From: JACCYJ01 sp038198775
GTDB taxonomy: Bacteria; Actinomycetota; Actinomycetes; Propionibacteriales; Nocardioidaceae
Length of the DNA stretch: 64,000 nucleotides
Assembly: GCA_038198775.1 (NCBI GenBank)
Contig: JBBPZV010000006.1
Span: 62,001 to 126,000, forward strand
Direction: 5' to 3'
The position numbers were made by a program, and so were the translations under genes. The notes under the pieces were generated by a model. It did not search any database. It was not told where the DNA came from and was given only the letters and a program-made list of their open reading frames with translations. Shown here in pieces: positions 43,405 through 52,324 of this stretch. Every line of letters begins with the position of its first letter. Position 1 is the first letter of the stretch.

Positions 43405-44604
43405 TCAGCGCCGACCGGGGCGGGGCAGCCGGTCCAGCAGCAACGCCGGGTCGTCCTTGACCATCGAGAGGCGGCGGCGCTGCTTGTGCGCCCACGTCTC
43501 CGCGGTCTGCGCCTGGTGCAGGCGGGTGCGCAGGTCGGCGATCACGGTGAGATCCTCGTGGCGCTGGACGAGCATGGTGGCGATGGCTTGCACGGCCGAC
43601 TCGGCGACGTTCTCGTCGTTAGCGTCGAGATTGAACTGCTCGAGGTTGCCGTTGGGCGCCCCGAAGACGGTGGGCTCCAGGTCGCTCAGGTTCCCCACGA
43701 TGTCGTAGCCGGCGGCAGCCAGGTCGGCGCTGATCCGCGCGGACACCGCTCGGCAGCGGTCGGCGTATCTGGCCGGCAGCTTCAGCGCCGGACCACCTTG
43801 GGCGGCCAGCACGGTCTTGGCCAGGTAGGTCTTGGCCAGCTGGTTGTAGCCGGTGCGGCGCCCGGTCAGCCGCTCTCCCAGCGCCGTGTTGACCCGGCGC
43901 ATCAGCTCGGCTTGCGGGGAGCTCAGCGAGCTGTTCGTCACCGCGACTTCGGTGTCCAGGCCATTGGGGTCCACCCCGATCACCGCGCAGAACCGCTGCA
44001 ACAGCAGCCGCGGTGCCGCTCCGGCCGGCGGGACCGTGACGATGTGCACACGGGGTGGGGGCAACGCCTCGCCCCAGCGCTGTGCCACCTCGGCAACGTC
44101 CTGGCTGCGCCAGAAGTCGAGCGTGAGGGCCGGGTCCTCCAGAACGTTGCGGAGGTACTGGTCGTACGGCGTGCGCCGCCGGCGCTTGACGCGTTGCTGC
44201 CAGCCGGAGGGGATCTGACGGGCGAGGTCGCGTGCGGTGATGATGATGTGGACGTCGAAGTCGCCGAGCACCCCGAAGAACCGCTCGATCTGCTTCGGCG
44301 TTGCGGCGGCGACGATCTCCATGCTGAACAGCGCCCGGGGGGTAGCCACCTCCGGGAGCGAGGCGGCGAACCGGTCCAGCCCGCCACGGGCCTTCGGCGA
44401 GTACTGCTGCTCGTCGTAGAGCTCCCGCACGTCCTGCGCGGCCCGTACGTGGTCTTCGAGCTTGCGCATCGGCAGCGTGAGGCCCTGCCCGATCAGCTCG
44501 TCTCGAGCGGCCCACAGCACGCTCTGCAAGAACGTGGTGCCGGTCTTTGGCGCCCCGACATGGAGGTACATGGCACGGCGACCGGAGCCCACGTCAGGGA
44601 TCAT
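43405..44604 (-). CDS. Sulfotransferase-like protein
   Basis: 399 residues. N-terminal LHVGAPKTGTTFLQSVLW is a PAPS 5'-phosphosulfate-binding loop typical of sulfotransferases, and HIIITARDLARQIPSGWQQRVK resembles the 3'-phosphate loop. The C-terminal region (ADLRTRLHQAQTAETWAHKQRRR) is a helical tail. No signal peptide. Target is unknown. ATG 44571 (MYLHVG) is an alternative start. Confidence 0.75.
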   Translation of the reverse strand: MIPDVGSGRRAMYLHVGAPKTGTTFLQSVLWAARDELIGQGLTLPMRKLEDHVRAAQDVRELYDEQQYSPKARGGLDRFAASLPEVATPRALFSMEIVAAATPKQIERFFGVLGDFDVHIIITARDLARQIPSGWQQRVKRRRRTPYDQYLRNVLEDPALTLDFWRSQDVAEVAQRWGEALPPPRVHIVTVPPAGAAPRLLLQRFCAVIGVDPNGLDTEVAVTNSSLSSPQAELMRRVNTALGERLTGRRTGYNQLAKTYLAKTVLAAQGGPALKLPARYADRCRAVSARISADLAAAGYDIVGNLSDLEPTVFGAPNGNLEQFNLDANDENVAESAVQAIATMLVQRHEDLTVIADLRTRLHQAQTAETWAHKQRRRLSMVKDDPALLLDRLPRPGRR

Positions 44605-44644
44605 GACGTCACTCCCACCGAACGTCTAGCCGCCACTCCGGTGC

Positions 44645-45619
44645 TCAACTTCGGTGCGCCGGGCCCTCGTCGGCCTTGACCGCACCGCGGGTGCCGATCG
44701 GCTCAGGGGGGCCCTTCGTGGTGTCCTTGGCGGTCTGCGCCTCGGCCTCGGAGTTGATCTCGGCGCCGAGCAGGACCACGAGTGCGGTGATCCAGAACCA
44801 CAACAGCAGCACCACGACACCGGCGAGGCTGCCGTACGTCTTGCCGTAGCTGCTGAAGTTGTTGACGTAGAGGGAGAAGACGACCGACGCAACGATCCAC
44901 ACCACGGTGGCGACGATCGCCCCGGGGGTCGTCCACGCCACCTTGGGAGAGTCCCGGTCGGGCGCGACCCGGTAGATCAGCGCGAGCGCGACCAGCATGA
45001 TGACCACCAGCGCCACGAACCGTCCGATGGCGATGAGCAGCTGGGCCACGAAGCCTAGACCGATCGCGCTGAGGACGGCCGGGAGGACGGCCACCAGCCC
45101 TACCGCGAGCGCGAGAAAGACCAGGAAGCCGAGGGTGAGCGCGACCGCCAGCCCGCGCTTCTCGAAGAAGTTGCGGGTCTCGTCCTCGTCGTAGGCGATG
45201 TTGACGGCCTGGATCAGCCCGGCGATCCCGCCGGAGGCACTCCACAGCGCGAGCGCGATGCTGAAGATCAGCCCGATGGACAGGCTGCCCCCGGACCCGC
45301 CGGCGACGTTCTTCATCTGGGAGATCAGCAGCGACTGCGCGTCCTTGGGCAGCCCCGAGGCGAACGACGACACCTGCGACTCCACCTGCGACGGGTCGCT
45401 GACGAGCCCGTAGATCAGCACCGCGGCGATCAGGCCGGGGAACAACGCGAGGAACCACTGGTACGCCACCCCACCGGCGATCAGCGTCAGGTTGTCCTTG
45501 CCCATCTCCTTGAACGCCCGCTTGGTGACCTGCAGCCAGCCCTTGGCCGGGATCTGCTGCGGCTCCTCGGCCTGGCCGCCGGGGGCCGTCGTCTCGCGGG
45601 AGGTACGCGAGGTGCTCAT
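44645..45619 (-). CDS. YihY/BrkB-family inner membrane protein
   Basis: 324 residues, about six TM helices (LIAGGVAYQWFLALFPGLIAAVLIYGL first). Motifs FKEMGKDNLTLIAGGVAYQWFLALFP and LWSASGGIAGLIQAVNIAYDEDETRNF are diagnostic for the family. Acidic/basic soluble tails. Function not established despite the old RNase BN label. Confidence 0.9.
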   Translation of the reverse strand: MSTSRTSRETTAPGGQAEEPQQIPAKGWLQVTKRAFKEMGKDNLTLIAGGVAYQWFLALFPGLIAAVLIYGLVSDPSQVESQVSSFASGLPKDAQSLLISQMKNVAGGSGGSLSIGLIFSIALALWSASGGIAGLIQAVNIAYDEDETRNFFEKRGLAVALTLGFLVFLALAVGLVAVLPAVLSAIGLGFVAQLLIAIGRFVALVVIMLVALALIYRVAPDRDSPKVAWTTPGAIVATVVWIVASVVFSLYVNNFSSYGKTYGSLAGVVVLLLWFWITALVVLLGAEINSEAEAQTAKDTTKGPPEPIGTRGAVKADEGPAHRS

Positions 45620-45738
45620 TGCCGTCCTCTCGGAAGCGTTGGCTACAGGGTAGGCGGTTCCACCCGGCGCCGCGGGGCTGCCGCGCGCAGGAGCGGATGC
45701 GGTTTGCTGGTAGGCGGCGCGCCGCCGACCGGGCCACC

Positions 45739-46086
45739 TCACGTCCTGGGGACCGCGATCCGCTGGCCGACCTGGAGCTCACCGGTGCTCGGCAGCGCGT
45801 TCAGCTCGGCGATGGCGTGGAGCGCGGCGCCCACGTCCCCGTCCGGTGCGGCGTGGCTGGCGATGTCCCACAGCGTGTCTCCCGGCTGCACCACGACGAC
45901 GCGGACCTGCAGCGGGGCCCCCGCCCGCGAGGTCGCCACCACGGCCGGGCCCAGCGCCACCAAAAGCCCCATGACGGCGACCAGCAGCGCCACCAACAGC
46001 ACCACCCTGCCCCGGGCAGTCAGCCGGACCGCACCGGGGCGGCCACCGCGCCCGCCCGACTGCGTACTCGTTCTCAGCGTGCTCAT
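45739..46086 (-). CDS. Single-TM LysM-domain protein, divergent from lexA
   Basis: 115 residues: basic N-terminus, one TM helix (VVLLVALLVAVMGLLVAL, about 28-47) and an extracellular LysM domain (VQPGDTLWDIASHAAPDG ... LQVGQRIAVP). Start preceded by GGAGGAG. An SOS box lies 75 nt upstream. Size, topology and lexA neighbourhood match the YneA/DivS-like SOS cell-division inhibitors of Gram-positives, so it is a likely damage-induced division regulator (inference). Confidence 0.8.
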   Translation of the reverse strand: MSTLRTSTQSGGRGGRPGAVRLTARGRVVLLVALLVAVMGLLVALGPAVVATSRAGAPLQVRVVVVQPGDTLWDIASHAAPDGDVGAALHAIAELNALPSTGELQVGQRIAVPRT

Positions 46087-46160
46087 CGTCTCCTCCGTCC
46101 TCGCACCTGTGCTGCGTCAATCTCTATCGCCGGCCACCGACAGATGGCCTGCCCGTCCGA

Positions 46161-46176
46161 TCGAAAGCCTGTTCGA
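46161..46176. promoter_or_regulatory. SOS (LexA) box, LysM side
   Basis: TCGAAA-GCCT-GTTCGA: one mismatch to TCGAAC-N4-GTTCGA. 75 nt upstream of the LysM gene start at 46086. Confidence 0.75.
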
Positions 46177-46231
46177 CTGGCCGCTAGCCCGAAGTAGACC
46201 ACCGGGCTGTGACACTGCCGGGGCGACACGC

Positions 46232-46247
46232 TCGAACACCTGTTTGA
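46232..46247. promoter_or_regulatory. SOS (LexA) box, lexA side
   Basis: TCGAAC-ACCT-GTTTGA: one mismatch to the consensus. 86 nt upstream of the lexA ATG; autoregulation expected. Confidence 0.8.
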
Positions 46248-46333
46248 TGAAGGCGGGAGTCGGCGATACGGTCGGCGAAGACAACCGACGGGCGGCCGGG
46301 TACCGGTCCCGCGGTCGACAAACGGAGGGCACC

Positions 46334-47080
46334 ATGGCCAAGCGCAGCCGGACCCCTATTGGTTCTGGCGGCGGCTCGCAGGTGCGCGAGCTGCCCGACG
46401 GTCCCGCCGACGCCAGCGGTCTCACGCCCCGCCAGCGGCGGGTGCTCGAGTTCATCCGGCGCTCCATCGAGCAACGCGGCTATCCCCCGAGCATCCGGGA
46501 GATCGGGCAGTCGGTGGGGCTGACCAGCAGCTCCTCGGTCGCCCACCAGCTCAAGACGCTGGAGGCCAAGGGCTTCTTGCGCCGTGACCCCAACCGCCCC
46601 CGTGCCCTCGAGGTGTTCCTCCCCGACGTGCTGGCGGCACGTCGCTCGATCGGCACCGCGGTGGACTTCGGCTTCGACGACACCGGGGACGGTGACGCCC
46701 GCCCCGAGGCGGCGTACGTGCCGATGGTGGGCCGGATCGCGGCCGGCGGCCCGATGCTGGCCGAGGAACGGGTGGAAGAGGTGTTCCCGCTGCCCAAGAC
46801 CCTGGTCGGTGAGGGAACGCTGTTCGTGCTGCAGGTGCGCGGCGACTCCATGGTGGAGGCGGCCATCTGTGACGGCGACTACGTGGTCGTGCGCCAGCAG
46901 CCCACGGCGGAGAACGGTGAGATCGTGGCCGCGATGATCGACGGCGAGGCCACGGTCAAGACGCTGCAGCTCAAGGACGGCAGGGCGTGGTTGCTCCCCC
47001 ACAACCGCGCCTACCAGTCCATCGACGGCGCAAACGCCACGATCCTGGGCAAGGTCACCACGGTGCTGCGGCGGGTGTGA
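46334..47080 (+). CDS. lexA: LexA repressor / protease
   Basis: 248 residues after a GGAGGG ribosome site. N-terminal wHTH (LTPRQRRVLEFIRRSIEQRGYPPSIREIGQSVGL), self-cleavage Ala-Gly in GRIAAGGP, catalytic Ser in GDSMVEAAI and Lys in EATVKTL. RecA-stimulated autocleavage derepresses SOS genes. Divergent from the LysM gene. Confidence 0.96.
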   Translation: MAKRSRTPIGSGGGSQVRELPDGPADASGLTPRQRRVLEFIRRSIEQRGYPPSIREIGQSVGLTSSSSVAHQLKTLEAKGFLRRDPNRPRALEVFLPDVLAARRSIGTAVDFGFDDTGDGDARPEAAYVPMVGRIAAGGPMLAEERVEEVFPLPKTLVGEGTLFVLQVRGDSMVEAAICDGDYVVVRQQPTAENGEIVAAMIDGEATVKTLQLKDGRAWLLPHNRAYQSIDGANATILGKVTTVLRRV

Positions 47081-47099
47081 CCGGCCGCTGGGCGCGCCC

Positions 47100-49139
47100 T
47101 CAGCCGGCTGCAGCTGCCGCGTCGAGCCGCTGCAGAGCGGCCCGGGCGACCGCGGCGTCGGTGGTTCGCCACATCGGCGGGAGCGAGGCGGTGAGGAAGG
47201 CGGCGTACCTCGCAGTCACCAGCCTCGGGTCCAAGATCGCGACGACACCGCGGTCGGTGCGCCGCCGGATCAACCGTCCGGTGCCCTGGGCCAGCAGCAG
47301 GGCCGCGTGGGTTGCCGAGACCGCCATGAAGCCGTTGCCGCCGCGGCGCTCGACGGCGCGGGCACGGGCGCTCATCAACGGGTCGTCCGGTCGCGGGAAG
47401 GGGATGCGATCCACGATCACCAGCTGGCAGGTCTCGCCGGGCAGGTCGACGCCCTGCCAGAGGCTCAGCGTCCCGAACAGGCAGGTTCGCGGCTCGGTGA
47501 CGAAGCGGCGGGCGAGCTCGGACAGCTGCGCCTCGCCCTGGCACCACACCGGCACGTCCGGCAGCCGCTCGCGCAGCGCGGCGGTGGCCGTCTCGGCCGC
47601 CCGGCGCGACGAGAACAACCCCAGTGCCCGGCCGCCGGCCGCTCGCACCAGCTCGGTGATCTCCCCCAGCTGGGCCTCCCCCAGTCCGTCGCGACCGGGC
47701 GTCGGCAGCCGTTTCGCGACGTAGCAGATCGCCTGCCGGGCGTAGTCGAAGGGCGAGCCCACGTCGAGCGCGTGCCAGGTCACCGGCGCCTCGGGGGCGC
47801 TCTCGTCGTCGGCTGCCTCGGTGGCGCCCTGGGCGGCCGCGTCCACCTCGGCGTCGACCGGCTCGCCACCGGCCCGCTCGTCGGGCCGCAGACCCAGTCC
47901 GATCGCCAGCGGCTCGAAGCCGCCGCCGAGCTTCAGCGTCGCCGAGGTCAGCACGACGGTCTTGGTTGCGAACAGCCGCTGCCGCAACGGCAGCGAGACG
48001 TCGATCGGCGCTACCCGCAGCTCGTTGCCGCCGCGCAGCACATCGCGCTCGGTGACCCACAACACGTCGTGCTCGGAGCCGGTCGCCATCCGCTCGGCCA
48101 CCTTGCGCACCTCGTCGGTGAGCGCCTTGGCCTGCTGGCGTACGGGGTCGGCGTCGTCGCCCTTGCCGATCGCCGACCAGCAGACGCGGGCGCTGTCGCG
48201 CACCAGGGACAGCGCCTCCCCGAGCTGGTCGGGCAGCGGGTCGACGCGCCCGGGCGGAGAGGCGGCGAGCGCCTCCCGCAACGCCTCCGCGCTGTCCTCG
48301 AAGTCGGCTGCGGCACTGCCCTCCCGCACCGCGTTGCGGGACCGGCGGGCGGCCCGCTCCACCATCGGCGCTGACAGCTCGTCGGTCGCCGACTTGGTGA
48401 CCCGGGCGGTGAGCTCGTGTGCCTCGTCGACGACGACCGCGTCATAGTCGGGGATCATCGGCACCCGTTCGATCGCGTCGATCGCCAAGAGCGCGTGGTT
48501 GGTGACCACCAACCGGGACGCCATGGCCTGCTCGCGAGCCTGCTCGGCGAAGCACTCGGCCAGGTAGGGGCAGCGCTGCGCCAGGCACTCGCGGGCCGAT
48601 ACCGACACCTGGGCCCAGGCGCGTTCGGTATGCGCCGGGGCGGAGTCGCGGTCACCGGTCGCGCCGGACTCCAGCTGCTCCTCCGCCCAGTTGCGCAGCG
48701 TGAGCACCTCGGATCCCAGCGCGCCCGCCGGCATCTCGATCAGCGCACCTTGGTCGTCTGGAGCACCGTCGCGGACCCGATGCAGGCAGGCGTAGTTGGA
48801 CCGGCCCTTGAGCACCGCGTACGCCGGCTCGTGCCCCAGGACGGTGCGGGCGGCCGCCAGCAGCGCCGGGATGTCGCGCGAGACCAGCTGGTGCTGCAGG
48901 TTGAGAGTGGCGGTGGCAATGACGACCCGGCGTTCGTGCAGCAGCGCGGGCACCAGGTAGCCCAAGGACTTGCCGGTGCCGGTGCCCGCCTGGACGAGCA
49001 GGTGCTCGCGGGCCGCCAGGGCGTGTGCGACGGCCTCGGCCATTGCCAGCTGGCCGGGGCGCTCGTCGCCGCCGAGGGCATCCACCGCGGCCGCCAGCAC
49101 CGACGCCACGGTGGGCGCGGCAACCTGCGATGCGCTCAC
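47100..49139 (-). CDS. dinG: ATP-dependent DNA helicase, DinG/XPD family
   Basis: 679 residues. Walker A QAGTGTGKS at about 49-57, DEAH box in VVVDEAHEL, iron-sulfur Cys in SNYACLHR and ECLAQRCPYLAECF, and motif VI region GTGRLIRRRTDRG. XPD-like 5'-3' helicase in repair. GTG 49139 lies 6 nt after TAGCGT (49146-49151, minus): leaderless. Convergent with lexA, 19 nt apart. Confidence 0.92.
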   Translation of the reverse strand: MSASQVAAPTVASVLAAAVDALGGDERPGQLAMAEAVAHALAAREHLLVQAGTGTGKSLGYLVPALLHERRVVIATATLNLQHQLVSRDIPALLAAARTVLGHEPAYAVLKGRSNYACLHRVRDGAPDDQGALIEMPAGALGSEVLTLRNWAEEQLESGATGDRDSAPAHTERAWAQVSVSARECLAQRCPYLAECFAEQAREQAMASRLVVTNHALLAIDAIERVPMIPDYDAVVVDEAHELTARVTKSATDELSAPMVERAARRSRNAVREGSAAADFEDSAEALREALAASPPGRVDPLPDQLGEALSLVRDSARVCWSAIGKGDDADPVRQQAKALTDEVRKVAERMATGSEHDVLWVTERDVLRGGNELRVAPIDVSLPLRQRLFATKTVVLTSATLKLGGGFEPLAIGLGLRPDERAGGEPVDAEVDAAAQGATEAADDESAPEAPVTWHALDVGSPFDYARQAICYVAKRLPTPGRDGLGEAQLGEITELVRAAGGRALGLFSSRRAAETATAALRERLPDVPVWCQGEAQLSELARRFVTEPRTCLFGTLSLWQGVDLPGETCQLVIVDRIPFPRPDDPLMSARARAVERRGGNGFMAVSATHAALLLAQGTGRLIRRRTDRGVVAILDPRLVTARYAAFLTASLPPMWRTTDAAVARAALQRLDAAAAAG

Positions 49140-49145
49140 GGACGC

Positions 49146-49151
49146 ACGCTA
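49146..49151 (-). promoter_or_regulatory. Leaderless -10 box (TAGCGT) of dinG
   Basis: Six nt before the GTG at 49139 on the minus strand; no ribosome site. Confidence 0.45.
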
Positions 49152-49226
49152 TCCACCGTGTGCGACCCGGACGGCGACTCGTCCACAGCTGAGGCGGTGA
49201 CGCGGCTCGAGCGTGCGACCGGGGGG

Positions 49227-49916
49227 TCAGCGGGTGGCGGGGCGCCGACCCACCCACGTGATGCCGAGCGCGGGGATGTCACCGGCCGAGATCGCGGCCG
49301 CCTCCTCCGCTACGTCGACGCCTTCGAGCTCGGGGAAGGCGTACGGGCCGGTTCCCAGAGCCGTTCGCTGGAACCGCCCGTCGAGTGACGCGACGATGTC
49401 GGCGGCGGGTATCAGCCGTTCCTCGGCCGTCCACAGCTGCCAGTAGTCCGCCCAGCCGAGCCCGGACTCCGCCCATCGCTGCTGGTGGCGGTGCAGCCAG
49501 CCCTGTTCGTCCTCGCCGGGCGGCTCGCCCAGCCGCGCGAAGCACCATCGCGCCCCCGCCTCGTCGAAGCGTTCCCACGCCCACTCGACGACGACCACCA
49601 GGCCTCTCGGCACCAGGGCGGCGGCAACCCGGTCCAGTACGTCAGCCAAGTCGTGCACGTGGTGCAGCGACGTGCAGGCGACCACCGCGTCCACCGGCTG
49701 CGGTGGCTCGTACTCCTCGAAGTGCTGCCGCGCGAAGTCGCGACCCTCCGGCGCCTCGGGGTCGACCCCCACGGCGGTGTACCCGGCGTCTCGCAGCATG
49801 GGCACGAAGCCGCCGAGCGATCCGCAGCCGATCTCGAGCACGTCCGACGGGGCGGCCGGGAGCGCGTCCCGCACCTGCGGCCAGGTTGCGCTGAGCCAGC
49901 GCTGCTTGGGCGTCAT
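49227..49916 (-). CDS. Class I SAM-dependent methyltransferase
   Basis: 229 residues. Motif I VLEIGCGSLGGF at about 26-37, then VGVDPEAPE and ACTSLHHVHDLADVLDRVAAALVPRGLVVVVEW (motifs II-III). Probably a small-molecule methyltransferase. ATG is 6 nt after TAGCCT (49923-49928, minus), leaderless. Confidence 0.82.
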   Translation of the reverse strand: MTPKQRWLSATWPQVRDALPAAPSDVLEIGCGSLGGFVPMLRDAGYTAVGVDPEAPEGRDFARQHFEEYEPPQPVDAVVACTSLHHVHDLADVLDRVAAALVPRGLVVVVEWAWERFDEAGARWCFARLGEPPGEDEQGWLHRHQQRWAESGLGWADYWQLWTAEERLIPAADIVASLDGRFQRTALGTGPYAFPELEGVDVAEEAAAISAGDIPALGITWVGRRPATR

Positions 49917-49922
49917 GACGGG

Positions 49923-49928
49923 AGGCTA
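49923..49928 (-). promoter_or_regulatory. Leaderless -10 box (TAGCCT) of the methyltransferase
   Basis: Six nt before the ATG at 49916 on the minus strand. Confidence 0.45.
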
Positions 49929-49958
49929 GTGTCCCGCGAGGCCGCGGCAGGGGGAAGG

Positions 49959-51422
49959 TCAGCGGGTGTACGCGGCGAGGGCGCCGGCCAGGTCGGCGTT
50001 GACCCGGGCGACGACCCGGGTGCCGTCGGCGGTGTGTTCCACGGTGTCGAGCGAGCCCTGCTCGTGGATCTGGTTTAGCAGGTCGCCGCGCGCGTACGGC
50101 AGCAGGACGTCGACGCGCTGCTGTGGCCGCGGCAGCTCGGCCTCGAGCGCGGTGAGCAGCGCCGAGATGCCCTCACCGGTTCGCGCCGAGCAGGCGACGG
50201 CGTGCGGCTCGCGGGCCAGCAGCCGGGCCACCACCAGCGGGTCGGCTGCGTCGGTCTTGTTGACCACGACCAGCTCGGGCACCCGGTCCGCGCCGATCTC
50301 GGCGAACACCGCTCGTACGGCGGTGAGCTGGCCCTCCGGATCGGGGTCGGAGCCGTCGACTACGTGCAGGACGAGGTCGGCCTGGGCGACCTCCTCCAGC
50401 GTCGAACGGAAGGCATCGACGAGCTGGTGCGGCAGGTGGCGGACGAAGCCGACGGTGTCCGAGAGCGTGTACACCCGGCCGTCGGCGGTCGTCGCCCGCC
50501 GCGTCGTCGGGTCCAGGGTCGCGAACAGCGCATCCTCGACGAGGACACCGGCGCCGGTGATGCGGTTGAGCAGGCTGGACTTGCCGGCGTTGGTGTAGCC
50601 CGCGATCGACACCGACGGCACCGCGTGCCGGCGACGCTCGCCCTTCTTGGTGTCGCGGGTGGTCTGCATGGAGTCCAGCTCGCGGCGCAGCTTCGCGATC
50701 CGGGCGGTGATCCGGCGCCGGTCGGTCTCCAGCTTGGTCTCACCGGGGCCGCGGCCGCCGATGCCGCCGCCCTGGGCCCCGACCCGTCCCCCGGCCTGGC
50801 GGGACAGGCTGCCGCCCCAGCCGCGGAGCCGCTGGGTCTGGTACTGCAGCTGAGCCAGCTCCACCTGCGCCTTGCCCTCCCTCGACCTGGCGTGCTGGGC
50901 GAAGATGTCGAGGATCAGTGCGGTCCGGTCGACGACCTTGACGTTGGTCCGGTCCTCGAGGTTGCGCAGCTGGCTCGGTGCCAGCTCGCCGTCGCAGATG
51001 ACGGTGTCGGCGCCGCTCGCCTGCACGGTCTCTCGCAGCGCGTCGACCTTCCCGCGGCCGATGTACGTCGCAGGGTCGGGCCGGCGCCGGCGCTGGACCA
51101 GCGCCTCGAGCACCTGCGAACCGGCGGTCTCGGCGAGCAGCTTGAGCTCGGTCAGGGAATGCTCGGCGTCGGAGGTCGACCCGTCGGTCCAGACTCCCAC
51201 CAGCACCACCCGCTCCAGCCGCAGCTGGCGGTACTCGACCTCGGTGACGTCCACGAGCTCGGTGGACAGCCCCGCCACCCGGCGTAGCGCGTTGCGGTCC
51301 TCGAGGTCCATCTCGCCGGTCACCGGCTCGTCGGCGTAGCCGGACACCCAGCCGTCGTCGCTGCCCGGCCGGTCGGGTGCCGGCTCGCGGAACGCGGCGT
51401 ACTCGGGAAGGGAGGAGGTCAT
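49959..51422 (-). CDS. hflX: Ribosome-associated GTPase HflX
   Basis: 487 residues. N-terminal HflX domain (TYIGRGKVDALRE, VKVVDRTALILDIFAQHARSREGKAQVELAQLQY), linker GGIGGRGPGETKLETDRRRI, G1 GYTNAGKSSLLN, G3 DTVGFVRHLP and G4 VNKTD. Rescues or splits stalled ribosomes. Same strand as and downstream of miaA-dapF. Confidence 0.95.
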   Translation of the reverse strand: MTSSLPEYAAFREPAPDRPGSDDGWVSGYADEPVTGEMDLEDRNALRRVAGLSTELVDVTEVEYRQLRLERVVLVGVWTDGSTSDAEHSLTELKLLAETAGSQVLEALVQRRRRPDPATYIGRGKVDALRETVQASGADTVICDGELAPSQLRNLEDRTNVKVVDRTALILDIFAQHARSREGKAQVELAQLQYQTQRLRGWGGSLSRQAGGRVGAQGGGIGGRGPGETKLETDRRRITARIAKLRRELDSMQTTRDTKKGERRRHAVPSVSIAGYTNAGKSSLLNRITGAGVLVEDALFATLDPTTRRATTADGRVYTLSDTVGFVRHLPHQLVDAFRSTLEEVAQADLVLHVVDGSDPDPEGQLTAVRAVFAEIGADRVPELVVVNKTDAADPLVVARLLAREPHAVACSARTGEGISALLTALEAELPRPQQRVDVLLPYARGDLLNQIHEQGSLDTVEHTADGTRVVARVNADLAGALAAYTR

Positions 51423-51490
51423 CGTTGCGGGTTCCAACCGTCGGCGGGCCAGGCGTGTTCCCGCGATCGTGGCACGGATCGGCTCGGCGC

Positions 51491-52324
51491 TCACCCGAGT
51501 TGTCGACGCTGGCCGGCCGGCGGGAGGGGGTAGGTGCCCTCGGCGACGATGACGGCGGGGCCGGTCAGCTCCGCTCGGCCGTCGGGGCCGAGCGTCACGT
51601 CGAGGCGGCCGCCGAGCGTGGTGACTGCGACCGTGATCGGGCGGGCCGCTCCGGCGACCGTGAGCGCGACAGCGCACGCTCCGGTGCCGCACGAGCGCGT
51701 CTCCCCCACCCCGCGTTCGTGGACCCGCATCACCGCCGCGTCGGACCCGGTGCGTACGGCGAACTCCACGTTGACGCCCTCGGGGAAGTCCACCGGGTCG
51801 CACCCCGGCTCGGCTCGCAGCGGGCCGGCCTCGTCGAGCGATCGCACCCGCACGACCGCGTGCGGGTTGCCGGCATCGACGTGGAGCGCCGGCCAGCTGC
51901 GGTTCCCGACCTTTACGGCGACCTCACCCACCACCCGCACGACGCCCATGTCAACGCCGATGCGGCCGTCGTCGGCCCAGCGCACCGTCTTGACGCCGCT
52001 GCGGGTGCCGATGCGAAGCGGCGCCGACGGGTCGGCGAGGCCCTCGCGCTCGAGATAGCGGGCGAAAACCCGGATCCCGTTGCCACACATCTCGGCCGGC
52101 GAGCCGTCGGCGTTGCGGTGGTCCATGAACCACTCGGCGCCGTCGGCTGCACCGGCTCGGGCGACGCGCAACACCCCGTCGGCCCCGACCCCGCGACGGC
52201 GGTGGCACAGCGACCGGACCAGGGCGGGGTCGAGCCCGACGTCCCCGGTCTCCGCGAGGTCCGGCAGCAGCAGGAAGTCGTTCTCGGTGCCGTGCCCCTT
52301 CAGCCATCGGACGCCAGCGGTCAT
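51491..52324 (-). CDS. dapF: Diaminopimelate epimerase
   Basis: 277 residues. Two catalytic Cys motifs: NADGSPAEMCGNG and ETRSCGTGACA, with KGHGTENDF at the N-terminus. Converts LL- to meso-DAP for lysine and peptidoglycan. ATG overlaps the miaA stop (ATGA). Confidence 0.95.
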   Translation of the reverse strand: MTAGVRWLKGHGTENDFLLLPDLAETGDVGLDPALVRSLCHRRRGVGADGVLRVARAGAADGAEWFMDHRNADGSPAEMCGNGIRVFARYLEREGLADPSAPLRIGTRSGVKTVRWADDGRIGVDMGVVRVVGEVAVKVGNRSWPALHVDAGNPHAVVRVRSLDEAGPLRAEPGCDPVDFPEGVNVEFAVRTGSDAAVMRVHERGVGETRSCGTGACAVALTVAGAARPITVAVTTLGGRLDVTLGPDGRAELTGPAVIVAEGTYPLPPAGQRRQLG

